Origin: Clostridium beijerinckii
GTDB lineage: Bacteria > Bacillota > Clostridia > Clostridiales > Clostridiaceae
Direction: 5' to 3'
Assembly: GCF_018223745.1 (NCBI RefSeq)
Contig: NZ_CP073653.1
Coordinates: forward strand, 358,501 to 422,500
DNA length: 64,000 nt
Shown in pieces: positions 22,017-34,995 of the stretch (positions are counted from its first letter, which is position 1; each line of letters starts with the position of its first letter). The notes below the pieces were generated by a model that ran no database searches, was not told the DNA's origin, and was given only the letters and a program-made list of their open reading frames with translations. A program made the translations under genes and the position numbers.

Positions 22017-24422
22017 ATGGAGGAACTTCAGTTAAAGTATGTTGAGATAGCTTTTGATAAGCAAACACCGCAAAAAATTGGCACGGAGATAAATATATCT
22101 GGTAAAATAGATGGGGAAATAGAAAACTTAGAATATAAATTTATTGTTGGCAAAGGTGGGGTTTGGAATACTATACAAGAATTTTCAGAAAAAAATTATT
22201 GCATATGGAAGCCTAAAAGAGAAGGGGAGTATATGGTTATGGTACAAGCCAGAGAGAGGGATGGAAAAAAACCTTTAGACTATTTAGCCAAAGAGGACTA
22301 TTCTATAGTGACAGAGGAAGTGAGTAATACTGTGGATAAAGAGACTAGTATTCAATATGTTACTAATGATGAAGAAATTAAAAGCGCTTGCAATGATAAA
22401 GAAAGTAATTTGCTAGCGTCTGAAAAAGAAGATCCTATTTTATGCAATATTGAATTTAAAGAGGCAATGAATAGTATAGAAGACAATGTGGTGTTTCTTG
22501 AAGTTAAAGAAATTTCTAGAGCAGAAAAAGAAGTTGTAATATCAAATAGCTATGCTGGTGAAGAAATATCATCTTCTAATGATACCAAAGAAGTTGAAGA
22601 TATAGTAGATAATACTCAATATAATGAAGAGGTTTTAAATAAAATATTAATTGAAAACAATGCTCAAATAGAACCAAGTTTTATAAAAGATATCCGTATA
22701 GATAAAGAGGAAATAAAAGTTGGAGAAAAATGTTGTGTTGAGGTAAAGACAGATGATGAGAATGTATATTTATATAGATATTATATAAAAAAGAATAATG
22801 AATGGGATATAATTAAGGATTATGATAAAAGTAATATTTTAAAATATACAGCAAACGAGTCTGGAAATAAAGAATTTTTAATTCAGTGTAAAAGAATGGA
22901 TTCCACTGAAACCTTTGAAGACCATAGAATTATCACACTAAAAGTAAGAGAAATTGATAAAGTAGAAATAACCAATTTTAAATGTTTAAATAACTCATTA
23001 ATAGCTGGAGAAAAGCTTGGTTTTATAGTAGAAACAAATATTGAAGAATCTGTTAGTAATGAAGATATCGTATTACTATATAAATTTTATAAAATATATA
23101 AAGATGGAAAATCAATTTGTATACAAGATTATTCAACCAAAAATAATGTGTATTATAAGGAAACAGAAGCGGGTAGCTACAGAATTTTATGTCTTGTAAA
23201 AAGTATATTTTCAAATAAAGAATATGATGATAGAGCTATTTTGGTATACGGTGTTAAACCATATAAAACGATTAAGATTAATAATTTTGTAGCTGATTCG
23301 AATTCTCCTAATATAAGTGGAAGTAGTATAAAGTTTGCTTCAGAAATAGAAGGTGGAAACAAAGTTATATATAGATATCAGGTTAATGGACCCATTAAAG
23401 AGGACACAGGCTTTATAGAAAAGAGTGAATTTGTATGGAAACCATCTGAAGCTGGAGAATATGACATTATACTTTATGTTAAGGATATTACTTATAAAGG
23501 TGAATATGAGGATTTAAAAAGAATTACATTTAATATAGAGAAAAAGAGTGAAAAGCCAGTAAAGATTTTAGATATTGTAGTTGATAAAGAAAAGAAGATT
23601 ATTGTTGGGGAGCCAGTTGGTATAACGGTGAATGCTGAAGGTGGAGTAAAGCTCCAATATGCATTCACAATTAGAAAGGATGGAAGAAGGTTAGAGGGAG
23701 TAGATTATAATAAATCTAACTGGATAAATTTTATTCCTAACCAGGCAGGAGAGTATGAAGTAGAAATAAGACTTAAGGATAAGTACTCAGATAAATCTTA
23801 TGATGCCCAAACAGTTATATATTTGAAGGCACTAGAATATCTACCGGGTGAAATAGATTATATAATATTACCTTATAAGGAAACACATTTGATTGGGGAA
23901 GCTGTGGAGTTTGAATGCATTGTTCAAAATACACAGAATACTCTATTGAAATATGAAACTAAAATTAATGGACATTCTATTGAGAAAACAGAGTTCTCAA
24001 AAAATAAAAAGTTGAGATTTATACCTAAAACTGCTGGTAAATACACTATAGAAGTTTATGCTAAGAATGTTAGATGTACTAGTGAGTATGATTCTAAGAA
24101 GCAGATAAACTTGTATGTAAGTGAGGCGTCCCCTGTAATAGAAACTAATATAATAGCAAATACACTAGAAGGCCATGTAAATGAGGAGCTTACATTTGAA
24201 GCTATAAGCAGAGGAGGGAAAAATGTTTGCTATGAATTTTATTTAATGGAGAATAATGAGTGGAGAAAGGTGCAAGCATATAGTAGAAAGCATTATTATA
24301 GTTTTATGCCGTTTACTCAAGGGAAATATAAAATTTTAGCTTTAGCCAAAAGTTATTATAAAAAAGTTAGTTATGAGGATTATGCTGAAGTAACATTTTA
24401 TGTTAAAGGTTTAAAAGGATAA
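22017..24422 (+). CDS. Seven-repeat triple-tyrosine (Y_Y_Y) motif protein
   Basis: 801 residues with no signal peptide or membrane helix. Seven beta-sandwich-like repeats of roughly 90-100 residues are visible: residues about 5-97, then an acidic Glu/Asp/Asn-rich linker (about 98-222), then six contiguous repeats to the end. Each repeat has the pattern G-hydrophobic alternation, YKF or YRY, W-x-P-x-x-x-GEY and a closing YED or YDD, typical of Y_Y_Y domains found in clostridial surface or two-component proteins. GAGAGGAG precedes the ATG. It lies 46 bp ahead of a lytic transglycosylase gene, suggesting a joint role at the cell wall, although neither has a visible export signal. Confidence 0.8.
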   Translation: MEELQLKYVEIAFDKQTPQKIGTEINISGKIDGEIENLEYKFIVGKGGVWNTIQEFSEKNYCIWKPKREGEYMVMVQARERDGKKPLDYLAKEDYSIVTEEVSNTVDKETSIQYVTNDEEIKSACNDKESNLLASEKEDPILCNIEFKEAMNSIEDNVVFLEVKEISRAEKEVVISNSYAGEEISSSNDTKEVEDIVDNTQYNEEVLNKILIENNAQIEPSFIKDIRIDKEEIKVGEKCCVEVKTDDENVYLYRYYIKKNNEWDIIKDYDKSNILKYTANESGNKEFLIQCKRMDSTETFEDHRIITLKVREIDKVEITNFKCLNNSLIAGEKLGFIVETNIEESVSNEDIVLLYKFYKIYKDGKSICIQDYSTKNNVYYKETEAGSYRILCLVKSIFSNKEYDDRAILVYGVKPYKTIKINNFVADSNSPNISGSSIKFASEIEGGNKVIYRYQVNGPIKEDTGFIEKSEFVWKPSEAGEYDIILYVKDITYKGEYEDLKRITFNIEKKSEKPVKILDIVVDKEKKIIVGEPVGITVNAEGGVKLQYAFTIRKDGRRLEGVDYNKSNWINFIPNQAGEYEVEIRLKDKYSDKSYDAQTVIYLKALEYLPGEIDYIILPYKETHLIGEAVEFECIVQNTQNTLLKYETKINGHSIEKTEFSKNKKLRFIPKTAGKYTIEVYAKNVRCTSEYDSKKQINLYVSEASPVIETNIIANTLEGHVNEELTFEAISRGGKNVCYEFYLMENNEWRKVQAYSRKHYYSFMPFTQGKYKILALAKSYYKKVSYEDYAEVTFYVKGLKG

Positions 24423-24468
24423 CTCGAAAATAAACATAGGATAAATTTTAGAGAAAGGTTGTTTAAGT

Positions 24469-25281
24469 ATGGCGATAGACGGTTTAGATAAAATGTCAAA
24501 TGAGCAATTATTAGCAATGAATATGCTAAGCAATGGACAAGTAACAAATGATTCAGATTCTGATTCTAGCAATAGTACGAGTGGTGAAAAAGATTTAGCA
24601 TTTCAGCTAGTTATGAAAAATCTTTTGGAATCATCAAAAAAATCTAAAGAAAATGGTAATGCTGAATCAAATGGGAATACAAAGGAAGTAAAAAGTGAAA
24701 CAACCAACAGTGAGAAAGTAAATTCAAAAGAGAATATAAATTTAAATAATGCAGCTAGAGTAGGACAAACATATGTAACAGGACAAAACTTAGAGGAAAT
24801 ACCAATGGTTTTAACTAATAATTATATAGGTTTTACAAGAAATTCTGAATCTGCATTATCTAATAAAAGTGGAGTTGATATTAAGAAAATATATTCGGCT
24901 GTAGATGATGCAGCTAAAAAATATGGAGTAGATCCTAATCTAATATTAGCTGTAATTAAGCAGGAGTCTGATTTTGATCCTAATTCAACATCTGGTGTCG
25001 GAGCTGCTGGATTAATGCAGATAATGCCAGAAAATTTTTCACATTTAGGGATAACTGATGGATATGATGTTGAGCAAAATGTTAGCGGTGGAACTAAGTT
25101 ACTTAAAGAATATTTAGATAAATACAATGGAAGTTCAGAGTTGGCTCTTATGGCATACAATGGAGGGCCTGGAACTATGCAAAGAAGAGGCGTATCATCA
25201 GCTTCTGACTTATATAAAATGCCACAAGAAACTCAGAACTATGTTCCGAAGGTAATGGGGTACTATAGAAATGGAATCTAG
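24469..25281 (+). CDS. Lytic transglycosylase SLT-domain protein without signal peptide
   Basis: 270 residues. A long low-complexity N-terminus (about 25-100: Ser/Asp/Asn/Lys/Glu-rich) precedes a C-terminal Slt-type domain (about 140-268) with catalytic Glu166 in LAVIKQESDFDPNS, GAAGLMQIMP, and the AYNGGPG motif. The family cleaves the MurNAc-GlcNAc bond in peptidoglycan. No Sec signal is seen; the start MAIDGLDKMSNEQLL with a disordered region recalls flagellar or spore-linked transglycosylases exported by other means. AGAAAGG is the ribosome binding site. It is probably co-transcribed with the preceding Y_Y_Y gene. Confidence 0.88.
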   Translation: MAIDGLDKMSNEQLLAMNMLSNGQVTNDSDSDSSNSTSGEKDLAFQLVMKNLLESSKKSKENGNAESNGNTKEVKSETTNSEKVNSKENINLNNAARVGQTYVTGQNLEEIPMVLTNNYIGFTRNSESALSNKSGVDIKKIYSAVDDAAKKYGVDPNLILAVIKQESDFDPNSTSGVGAAGLMQIMPENFSHLGITDGYDVEQNVSGGTKLLKEYLDKYNGSSELALMAYNGGPGTMQRRGVSSASDLYKMPQETQNYVPKVMGYYRNGI

Positions 25282-25306
25282 GATGTTTTACATTCTAGAT
25301 TTTTTA
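25275..25306 (+). terminator. Terminator after the transglycosylase gene
   Basis: Stem AATCTAGGATG / CATTCTAGATT (one G-T pair) around TTTTA, followed by TTTTTT. The stop codon lies in the stem. Confidence 0.85.
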
Positions 25307-25333
25307 AGGAATAAAATAATTATAATCATATAA

Positions 25334-25388
25334 AAACTGCATCAAAAAAACCATCAGTAACATTTAGATGACTTTTTTCATGCAGTTT
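25334..25388. other. Long imperfect hairpin
   Basis: AAACTGCAT pairs with ATGCAGTTT, followed inward by AAAAAA with TTTTTT and CATC with GATG, separated by single mismatches. No gene is nearby on either strand; this could be a bidirectional terminator or a small structured RNA. Confidence 0.4.
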
Positions 25389-25487
25389 CTTTGCTGTTTG
25401 TTAATATTGTTAACAATATGTACATTTTTAAGTTAAATTTATTTTGTTATCGTATTCAAATGTTAGGTAAATGTTTTCAAAAGACCA

Positions 25488-25521
25488 TAATAAAAAACGC
25501 AACCCTTGGGGCTAGGTTGCG
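25488..25521 (-). terminator. Terminator of the rsuA-type gene (minus strand)
   Basis: On the minus strand CGCAACC / GGGTTGCG form a 7-8 bp stem followed by TTTTTTATTA. It lies 170 bp after the rsuA stop; the gap contains three tandem AATAAGC units (25530-25547). Confidence 0.75.
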
Positions 25522-25692
25522 CTTTAGCAATAAGCAATAAGCAATAAATAAAAAGGGGGCTATATATTCCTTTTATTTATCCTTGCAAGAATATTATAGG
25601 GTATTATTATTAATAATGCAAGTGATTTAATAAAAAATGTGAATATTTTTGAAAGAAATGAATTATTTTATTGCAAAATTATTTAATATTCG

Positions 25693-26418
25693 TTAATAGC
25701 TCTTTAAAAGGCTTAATTCTTCATCTGTTAATTCTCTATATTCGCCTTCTTCTAAATCTGGATCTAATAATAACCCACCGAACTCTTCTCGTTTAAGATA
25801 AGTTACCTTTTTCCCAACCGCTTCAAACATTCTTTTTACTTGGTGGAATTTACCTTCTTGAATTGTAAGTCTTATTTCGGATCCATCGTTATTGCTCGAT
25901 AATATCTCAAGCTTAGCTTCTAAACATTTGTACCCATCATCTAAGGTAATTCCATCCTTAAAAGCTTTTATATCTTTTTCATCAACGCTTTTATCTATTT
26001 CAGCATAATATACTTTATCGACATGCCATTTAGGTGAAATCAATCTATGGTTTAATTCACCATCATTGGTTAATAACAATAATCCAACAGTATCTTTATC
26101 TAATCTACCAATAGGAAATGGGTCAAAAACCTGATGTTCTAGGTTTAATAAATCAATAACGGTTTCATCTCTATTATCATGGGTAGCTGATATAACTCCA
26201 TCTGGTTTATTCATCATTAGATATATGTATTTACGATATAGTACCTCTTCGCCATTAATTTTTATAACAGATTTTTCAGGATCAACAAGCATGGCACTAT
26301 CTTTTACTATTAGACCATCAACTTCTATAATTCCTTTTTTGGCAAAAGATTTAACATCTTTTCTGCTTCCGTATCCTAAATTAGAAATTATTTTATCTAA
26401 TCTTTCCAAATTATTCAC
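25693..26418 (-). CDS. rsuA: 16S rRNA pseudouridine synthase, RsuA family
   Basis: 241 residues. The N-terminal S4 RNA-binding domain (LDKIISNLGYGSRKDVKSFAKKG) is followed by the pseudouridine synthase core with catalytic Asp107 in PIGRLDKDTVGLLLLTNDG, the HRL motif and KVYYAEID. RsuA converts U516 of 16S rRNA; related members modify other sites, so the exact target is inferred. It is transcribed alone on the minus strand. Confidence 0.88.
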   Translation of the reverse strand: MNNLERLDKIISNLGYGSRKDVKSFAKKGIIEVDGLIVKDSAMLVDPEKSVIKINGEEVLYRKYIYLMMNKPDGVISATHDNRDETVIDLLNLEHQVFDPFPIGRLDKDTVGLLLLTNDGELNHRLISPKWHVDKVYYAEIDKSVDEKDIKAFKDGITLDDGYKCLEAKLEILSSNNDGSEIRLTIQEGKFHQVKRMFEAVGKKVTYLKREEFGGLLLDPDLEEGEYRELTDEELSLLKSY

Positions 26419-26559
26419 TCCAATCGTTTGTTTGCTTTAATTTATACATTGATTTATTGTACCATAATAATAAATATCTTAACACATGGATATATAACTT
26501 GTAATTTATCTACTTCATTTTTATTTTTAATAAAATTAGTAGGATTTATACAAATTATA

Positions 26560-26617
26560 ATATTTATAAAAGAAAACCATACATAAATGAAATTATTTCA
26601 TATGCATGGTTTTCTTT
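26560..26617 (-). terminator. Terminator of the nitroreductase gene (minus strand)
   Basis: 12-bp perfect outer stem AAAGAAAACCAT / ATGGTTTTCTTT (26569-26580 with 26606-26617), continued inward by ATGAAAT / ATTTCAT; on the minus strand it ends in TTTTATAAATATT. Confidence 0.85.
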
Positions 26618-26625
26618 CAATGGAT

Positions 26626-27291
26626 TTATATCCACTGTACAATAGAATTTAATGGCTGCCTTGTTTTTTCATGTGGTTCTTTAGTGCGGTATCCAAAGCT
26701 AGCCATAACTGAAACACCAAAGTGTTCAGTATCTAAAATACCTTCATTCTTAAGAATTTCTTCAACTTTTTCAATATTAAATCCTTCAATTGGGCATGAA
26801 TCAATTTGTAAGAAAGCTGCAACAGTTAGCATGTTTGCTAGAGCAATGTAAGTTTGTTTACTTGCCCAGTCAAAAATTGTACGGTCACTTTCAAGTAAAT
26901 TGAAATCATTCTTCTCAAAGCTTTCAAAAGCCGATTTTCTTTGATTGGCTACATCTTCAGGAAGATTTTGAACTTCAGACATAATTTTAGTTATATATTC
27001 AGAATTATAAATTGTATCAACTTTTTTACGAGCAAGAAGAATTACAAAGTGACTAGCTCCATTAAAGCTATTCTGAGCTCCCCAAGATACAGGAAATAAA
27101 TTTTCTTTAAGAGATTTATTTTGAATGACAAGGAACTTCCAAGGTTCAAAACCGAATGAACTTGGAGAAAGGCGCCCAGCTTCTAATATAGTATTAAAAT
27201 CTTCTTCAGATACTGTTTTTGTGGGGTCGAATTGCTTACAAGCATGACGAAATTGAAATGCATCTATAATTTCTTTATTTTTGTTATTCAT
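26626..27291 (-). CDS. NAD(P)H-dependent nitroreductase (NfsB-like)
   Basis: 221 residues. FMN-dependent nitroreductase fold: start EIIDAFQFRHACKQFDP with the flavin-phosphate Arg/His, ILEAGRLSPSSFGFEPWKFLVIQ, and the C-terminal MASFGYRTKEPHEKTRQPL. It reduces nitro compounds or quinones. AGAGGTGA (reverse strand, 27299-27306) is the ribosome binding site. It is divergent from the hxlR-type regulator, whose operator-like palindrome lies in the shared 134-bp gap; control by that regulator is inferred. Confidence 0.9.
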   Translation of the reverse strand: MNNKNKEIIDAFQFRHACKQFDPTKTVSEEDFNTILEAGRLSPSSFGFEPWKFLVIQNKSLKENLFPVSWGAQNSFNGASHFVILLARKKVDTIYNSEYITKIMSEVQNLPEDVANQRKSAFESFEKNDFNLLESDRTIFDWASKQTYIALANMLTVAAFLQIDSCPIEGFNIEKVEEILKNEGILDTEHFGVSVMASFGYRTKEPHEKTRQPLNSIVQWI

Positions 27292-27340
27292 TTAAAAATC
27301 ACCTCTTATCTAAGTATAAGTTAAGTCTAACACACTTGGA

Positions 27341-27355
27341 TACTTCATTGAAGTA
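27341..27355. promoter_or_regulatory. Palindrome in the nitroreductase-hxlR gap, candidate HxlR operator
   Basis: TACTTCA-T-TGAAGTA is a perfect 7-bp inverted repeat about one base. It lies between the two divergent genes where an HxlR dimer would act. Confidence 0.5.
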
Positions 27356-27425
27356 CGCACAAATTTGATATATAATATAAATGAACTTACCTAAGTATCT
27401 ATTTTATACTAAAGGAGCGAAAAGT

Positions 27426-27770
27426 ATGCATGAACAAGTTATATATCCAGATTGTCCTAACCATCCATGCCCAGTAGAGACAACACTAAATATAATTAGT
27501 GGTAAGTGGAAGGGGATTATTTTATATCGTTTATTAGGTGGCAAGAAACGATTTAATGAATTAAAGAAATTGATTCCAAATGTTACACACAGAACATTAA
27601 CACTTCAATTGCGTGAACTTGAAAGAGATAAAATATTAAAACGTACAGTTTATGCGGAAGTTCCTCCAAGAGTCGAATATGAGTTGACGGTTCTTGGCCA
27701 GTCTATGTCACCGATAATTAAATCTATGTATGATTGGGGGCTGAATTATCAATCGGAATTAAGGTCTTGA
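27426..27770 (+). CDS. HxlR family winged-helix regulator
   Basis: 115 residues from the ATG after AAGGAG; an upstream in-frame ATG at 27381 has no ribosome binding site. Family motifs: CPVETTLNIISGKWKGIILY, FNELKKLIPNVTHRTLTLQL, ERDKILKR and PPRVEYELTVLG. The N-terminal Cys residues (YPDCPNHPCPVE) resemble those of redox- or aldehyde-sensing members. It is divergent from the nitroreductase gene, its probable target. Confidence 0.92.
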   Translation: MHEQVIYPDCPNHPCPVETTLNIISGKWKGIILYRLLGGKKRFNELKKLIPNVTHRTLTLQLRELERDKILKRTVYAEVPPRVEYELTVLGQSMSPIIKSMYDWGLNYQSELRS

Positions 27771-27844
27771 AAAAAGAAATTAGATATTTAATTAGCGTTT
27801 TAATGAGAATAAAAATTTAAATCTATAATAAAATAAAAAAAGCA

Positions 27845-27873
27845 TTGACAAAAAAATATAAGGATTCTATAAT
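27845..27873 (+). promoter_or_regulatory. Consensus sigma-A promoter of marR
   Basis: TTGACA (27845-27850), exactly 17 bp, TATAAT (27868-27873). The 16-bp operator begins 4 bp downstream of the -10. Confidence 0.9.
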
Positions 27874-27876
27874 TAA

Positions 27877-27892
27877 TTCGTACCCGAACGAA
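27877..27892 (+). promoter_or_regulatory. Operator copy 1 of the TTCGTAC palindrome family
   Basis: TTCGTACCCGAACGAA, an imperfect inverted repeat at the transcription start of marR. The same motif recurs at 28364 and 28683, and degenerately at 28715, so it is the probable binding site of this MarR protein. Confidence 0.7.
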
Positions 27893-27905
27893 CGAGGTGG
27901 TAAAA

Positions 27906-28340
27906 ATGAAAAACAAATGTATCGTTGGAAGAATGAGTATAATTGTTGAAGCATCCAACAAATTTTTGACAAAAAAAATAAAGGATGAGCGACTACCTAT
28001 ATTGCAAAATCACGCAGCACTATTTGATATATTACCTGAAGATGGTTCGAAGTTGCTTTTTAATGAAATAGCAAGCACATGGAAAATATCAAAATCATCT
28101 TTATCTGACATTATAAATAAGTATGAGAGTCAGGGGTTAATAAACAAGTGCATGTGTAGCGAAGATAAGAGAAGTGTATATATAAGTTTGACTCCTGAAG
28201 CTGTAGTTATAAAGCAAAAACTTCAAGTTATGGAAAGAGAATTTCTAGATATAATATTAAAAGATTTTGGTGAAGATGAAAAAAAGGTCTTTGAAGATAA
28301 TATAGATAAAGCTCTTAAAAATATAATAAAAATGCTCTAA
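27906..28340 (+). CDS. MarR family transcriptional regulator
   Basis: 144 residues from an ATG after GAGGTGG. Winged HTH: LLFNEIASTWKISKSSLSDIINKYESQGLINKCMCSEDKRSVYISLTPEA, with the MarR-type DKR wing motif, flanked by helical dimerisation segments. The ligand cannot be told. The gene has a consensus promoter overlapped downstream by a palindrome, so strong expression held by autorepression is likely. It precedes an Nfu-type gene that carries the same palindrome in its leader. Confidence 0.88.
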   Translation: MKNKCIVGRMSIIVEASNKFLTKKIKDERLPILQNHAALFDILPEDGSKLLFNEIASTWKISKSSLSDIINKYESQGLINKCMCSEDKRSVYISLTPEAVVIKQKLQVMEREFLDIILKDFGEDEKKVFEDNIDKALKNIIKML

Positions 28341-28350
28341 AGGCATTTTT
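28328..28350 (+). terminator. Terminator overlapping the end of marR
   Basis: 8-bp stem AAAAATGC / GCATTTTT with a 7-nt loop containing the stop codon, followed by T residues. Confidence 0.7.
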
Positions 28351-28363
28351 TAAAAATAGATAA

Positions 28364-28379
28364 TTCGTACGCGTACGAA
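28364..28379 (+). promoter_or_regulatory. Operator copy 2 (perfect palindrome)
   Basis: TTCGTACGCGTACGAA is a perfect 16-bp palindrome 25 bp before the Nfu-type gene. Confidence 0.75.
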
Positions 28380-28404
28380 GGATATAAGAGAAGGAGTGTA
28401 GAAT

Positions 28405-28626
28405 ATGGAAGAATTAATAATGAAATCACTAGATAAAATTAGACCAATGCTACAAAGAGACGGAGGAGACGTTGAATTAGTGGATGTGAGCAACGATGGA
28501 GTTGTAAGTGTAAAAATGCAAGGGGCTTGTGGAAATTGTCCAGGAGCAATGATGACAATAAAAATGATTATTGAGCAAAAATTAAAGGAAGAGGTTCCTG
28601 GAGTTACAGAAGTCATAGGAGTGTAA
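28405..28626 (+). CDS. NifU C-terminal (Nfu) domain Fe-S scaffold protein
   Basis: 73 residues, a stand-alone Nfu domain: MLQRDGGDVELVDV and the Fe-S-binding CxxC (Cys42, Cys45) in QGACGNCPGAMMTIK. Nfu proteins hold a [4Fe-4S] cluster on a dimer and hand it to target enzymes. GAGAAGGAG precedes the ATG. Its separation from isc/suf genes and link to a MarR regulator by a shared palindrome is unusual and suggests induction by a small molecule or redox stress. Confidence 0.92.
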   Translation: MEELIMKSLDKIRPMLQRDGGDVELVDVSNDGVVSVKMQGACGNCPGAMMTIKMIIEQKLKEEVPGVTEVIGV

Positions 28627-28674
28627 AACTAAAGAGTTTTATAAGTTAATGTAAATAAAATGTTTTTAAAGTTG

Positions 28675-28706
28675 GCACATACTTCGTACGCGAACGAAGT
28701 ATGTGC
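28675..28706 (+). promoter_or_regulatory. Operator copy 3 within a 32-bp palindrome
   Basis: TTCGTACGCGAACGAA (28683-28698) lies inside a longer inverted repeat, GCACATAC on one side and GTATGTGC on the other. There is no T-run, so a terminator is less likely. A degenerate fourth copy, TTCGTTTCGGGTACTAA, follows at 28715-28731. Both precede the chemoreceptor gene. Confidence 0.65.
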
Positions 28707-28805
28707 TGAAAAGATTCGTTTCGGGTACTAAATGAAATATAAAAAACATATAGAAATTATAATTAAGATATTAAGGTAGATACTAAAATATTAGGGAGGG
28801 GTAAT

Positions 28806-30443
28806 ATGTTTAATTCAATAAGAAAAAGATTAATCTTTAATTTTGTTTTAATAGCAGCAATAATAACTTTAATTTGTATAACTTTCTTTTCATACCAAAT
28901 GGTAAATGGAATACAAAACCAAATGAAAGCAGATGGAATAATTTTAGTTAATAATATAAAAGCAAATATAGAAAGTGTAGGAGTTACAAATACAGATAAA
29001 ATACAGGGAATAATAGATCAAACATATAAATATTCAGATGGAGAATTATGCTACATAGGTGTAATATCAAGTGATAAAACTCTTGTTGCAGGAACATCGA
29101 AGGAATCAATTGGAGAGAAGATTGATTCAACAGGATTAGATGCAGTATTTAAAGGTGATACAGGAGCATATATGTACGAATGGAAGGGGACTCCTGCATA
29201 TAATGTAACAGTTCCTGTCAAAGACGGAGATGATATAGGATACGCTCTTTCAATTGGAATTTCTGTTGATAACATGCAAAAGTCTATTAGAAGCACTATT
29301 ATAAAAAGTATAATTTATGCAATAGTAGTATTGATATTAGCAGCTGTTGCAGGAGTATATATAGGAAAGCGGATTGCGAAACCTATAGAAATTATTAAGG
29401 ATGTTATTGAAAAAGCAGGAAATGGAGATTTTACAGCAGAATATAAAATTACAGGTAAAGACGAAATAGGAAAATTAGCAGCTGCAAGTAGTAAAACTAG
29501 AAAGAGCATGAGGGAGCTTGTTAGAAAAACAAAAGTAATATCAGAAAGTTTGGCTAAACTATCAAAGGATATTGAAATTGGCGGCAGCACTGTAGCATCC
29601 TCTAGTGAAGAAATCGCAACTTCAGTAACTAGCGTATCTCAAGAAGGTATAAAGCAAGCAGAAGCGTTAGAAGATGCTGTTAGCTTATTAGAAAGTTTTT
29701 CAGTAGATTTAGATAATGTGGATAATAAATTGACATTATTAGCTGATGGTGGAAAGGTAATAAGAGAGGATACAAATAAGGGAGTAGAAACTATAAATAA
29801 GCTAGCGAACACTATCGATGATATGTTAAATTCATTTTCAGTATCAAGAGCAAAGGTTGAAAATTTAGATAGCACTATATCTCAGATTAATTCCATAGTT
29901 GATGTTATAAATGGAGTTGCAAAACAAACTAATCTTTTAGCATTAAATGCATCCATTGAGGCAGCAAGAGCAGGGGAGGCTGGAAAAGGATTTTCAGTAG
30001 TGGCAGAAGAAATACGAAAGCTTGCAGAAGAAGTATTAAATTCATCAAAAAGCATAACTCAATTAATAAATACAGTTATGAAAGAGACTCACGATGTTTC
30101 TAATACTACAGAAGTCGTAACTAAAATAGTAGAAGAAAGTAAAAGTGATATTAATACTGTAACAACCTCATTTAAAGGAGTTATTAGCAAGGTTAATAAT
30201 ATTCCTAGTGATATTAATATGGTTCATGTGGTACTTCAAGAAACTATGAAAGGAAGAAATAAGATCTTAAATACAGTTGAAAATATAGCTTCAAAATCGC
30301 AAGAAATATCAGCCCTTTCAGAAGAGGTTACAGCCGCTACAGAAGAGCAAGCAGCTATAACAAATGAATTTTCTATCACAGCAAAAAAACTAGTTAATAT
30401 TTCATCGGTATTAGAAAAAGACATCTTAAACTTTAGAATATAG
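28806..30443 (+). CDS. Methyl-accepting chemotaxis protein
   Basis: 545 residues. Membrane helices at about 10-32 and 165-187 flank a periplasmic-side single-Cache-like sensor (about 35-160). A HAMP segment ([20 protein letters not shown]) and a long coiled-coil signalling domain follow, with the conserved hairpin [34 protein letters not shown] near residues 375-410. It transmits sensor state to CheA/CheW. GGGAGGGG is the ribosome binding site. It may belong to the same regulon as marR and nfu because two copies of their palindrome lie upstream. Confidence 0.95.
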   Translation: MFNSIRKRLIFNFVLIAAIITLICITFFSYQMVNGIQNQMKADGIILVNNIKANIESVGVTNTDKIQGIIDQTYKYSDGELCYIGVISSDKTLVAGTSKESIGEKIDSTGLDAVFKGDTGAYMYEWKGTPAYNVTVPVKDGDDIGYALSIGISVDNMQKSIRSTIIKSIIYAIVVLILAAVAGVYIGKRIAKPIEIIKDVIEKAGNGDFTAEYKITGKDEIGKLAAASSKTRKSMRELVRKTKVISESLAKLSKDIEIGGSTVASSSEEIATSVTSVSQEGIKQAEALEDAVSLLESFSVDLDNVDNKLTLLADGGKVIREDTNKGVETINKLANTIDDMLNSFSVSRAKVENLDSTISQINSIVDVINGVAKQTNLLALNASIEAARAGEAGKGFSVVAEEIRKLAEEVLNSSKSITQLINTVMKETHDVSNTTEVVTKIVEESKSDINTVTTSFKGVISKVNNIPSDINMVHVVLQETMKGRNKILNTVENIASKSQEISALSEEVTAATEEQAAITNEFSITAKKLVNISSVLEKDILNFRI

Positions 30444-30526
30444 TTCCTTATATTGGTGAATTACAAAAGTTAGAGTGATTAATATATGATGAGTAAAAGT
30501 ATTAAATTACTAAGTAATGCGTGAGT

Positions 30527-30557
30527 AACACTTGATTAAAATATCAAGTGTTTTTTA
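30527..30557 (+). terminator. Terminator after the chemoreceptor gene
   Basis: Perfect 10-bp stem AACACTTGAT / ATCAAGTGTT with a 6-nt loop and following T-run. Confidence 0.9.
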
Positions 30558-30673
30558 TTCCTAAAAATTTATAATTTTTCTAAGTAGATATAGACTAACC
30601 TAGAATATAAGTTTGAATATATGCAATTAAAATAATATTTTAGTTAGGTTAATGATTTAAACATAAGCACATA

Positions 30674-30682
30674 TGGTATAAT
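30674..30682 (+). promoter_or_regulatory. Extended -10 promoter of pcrA-ligA
   Basis: TGGTATAAT, a perfect extended -10, 31 bp before the pcrA start; the -35 region is weak. Confidence 0.5.
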
Positions 30683-30713
30683 ATTTAAGGATTGGGAAAG
30701 GAGGAATAAGTAA

Positions 30714-34992
<4,279 letters not shown>

Positions 34993-34995
34993 AGT

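Noticed and set aside
25526..25560. Tandem AATAAGC repeats, considered as a CRISPR or iteron
   Set aside because: Only three 7-bp units, no spacers, no neighbouring cas or rep gene.
26225..26851. Two plus-strand frames opposite the pseudouridine synthase and nitroreductase genes
   Set aside because: They are antisense shadows of well supported minus-strand genes.
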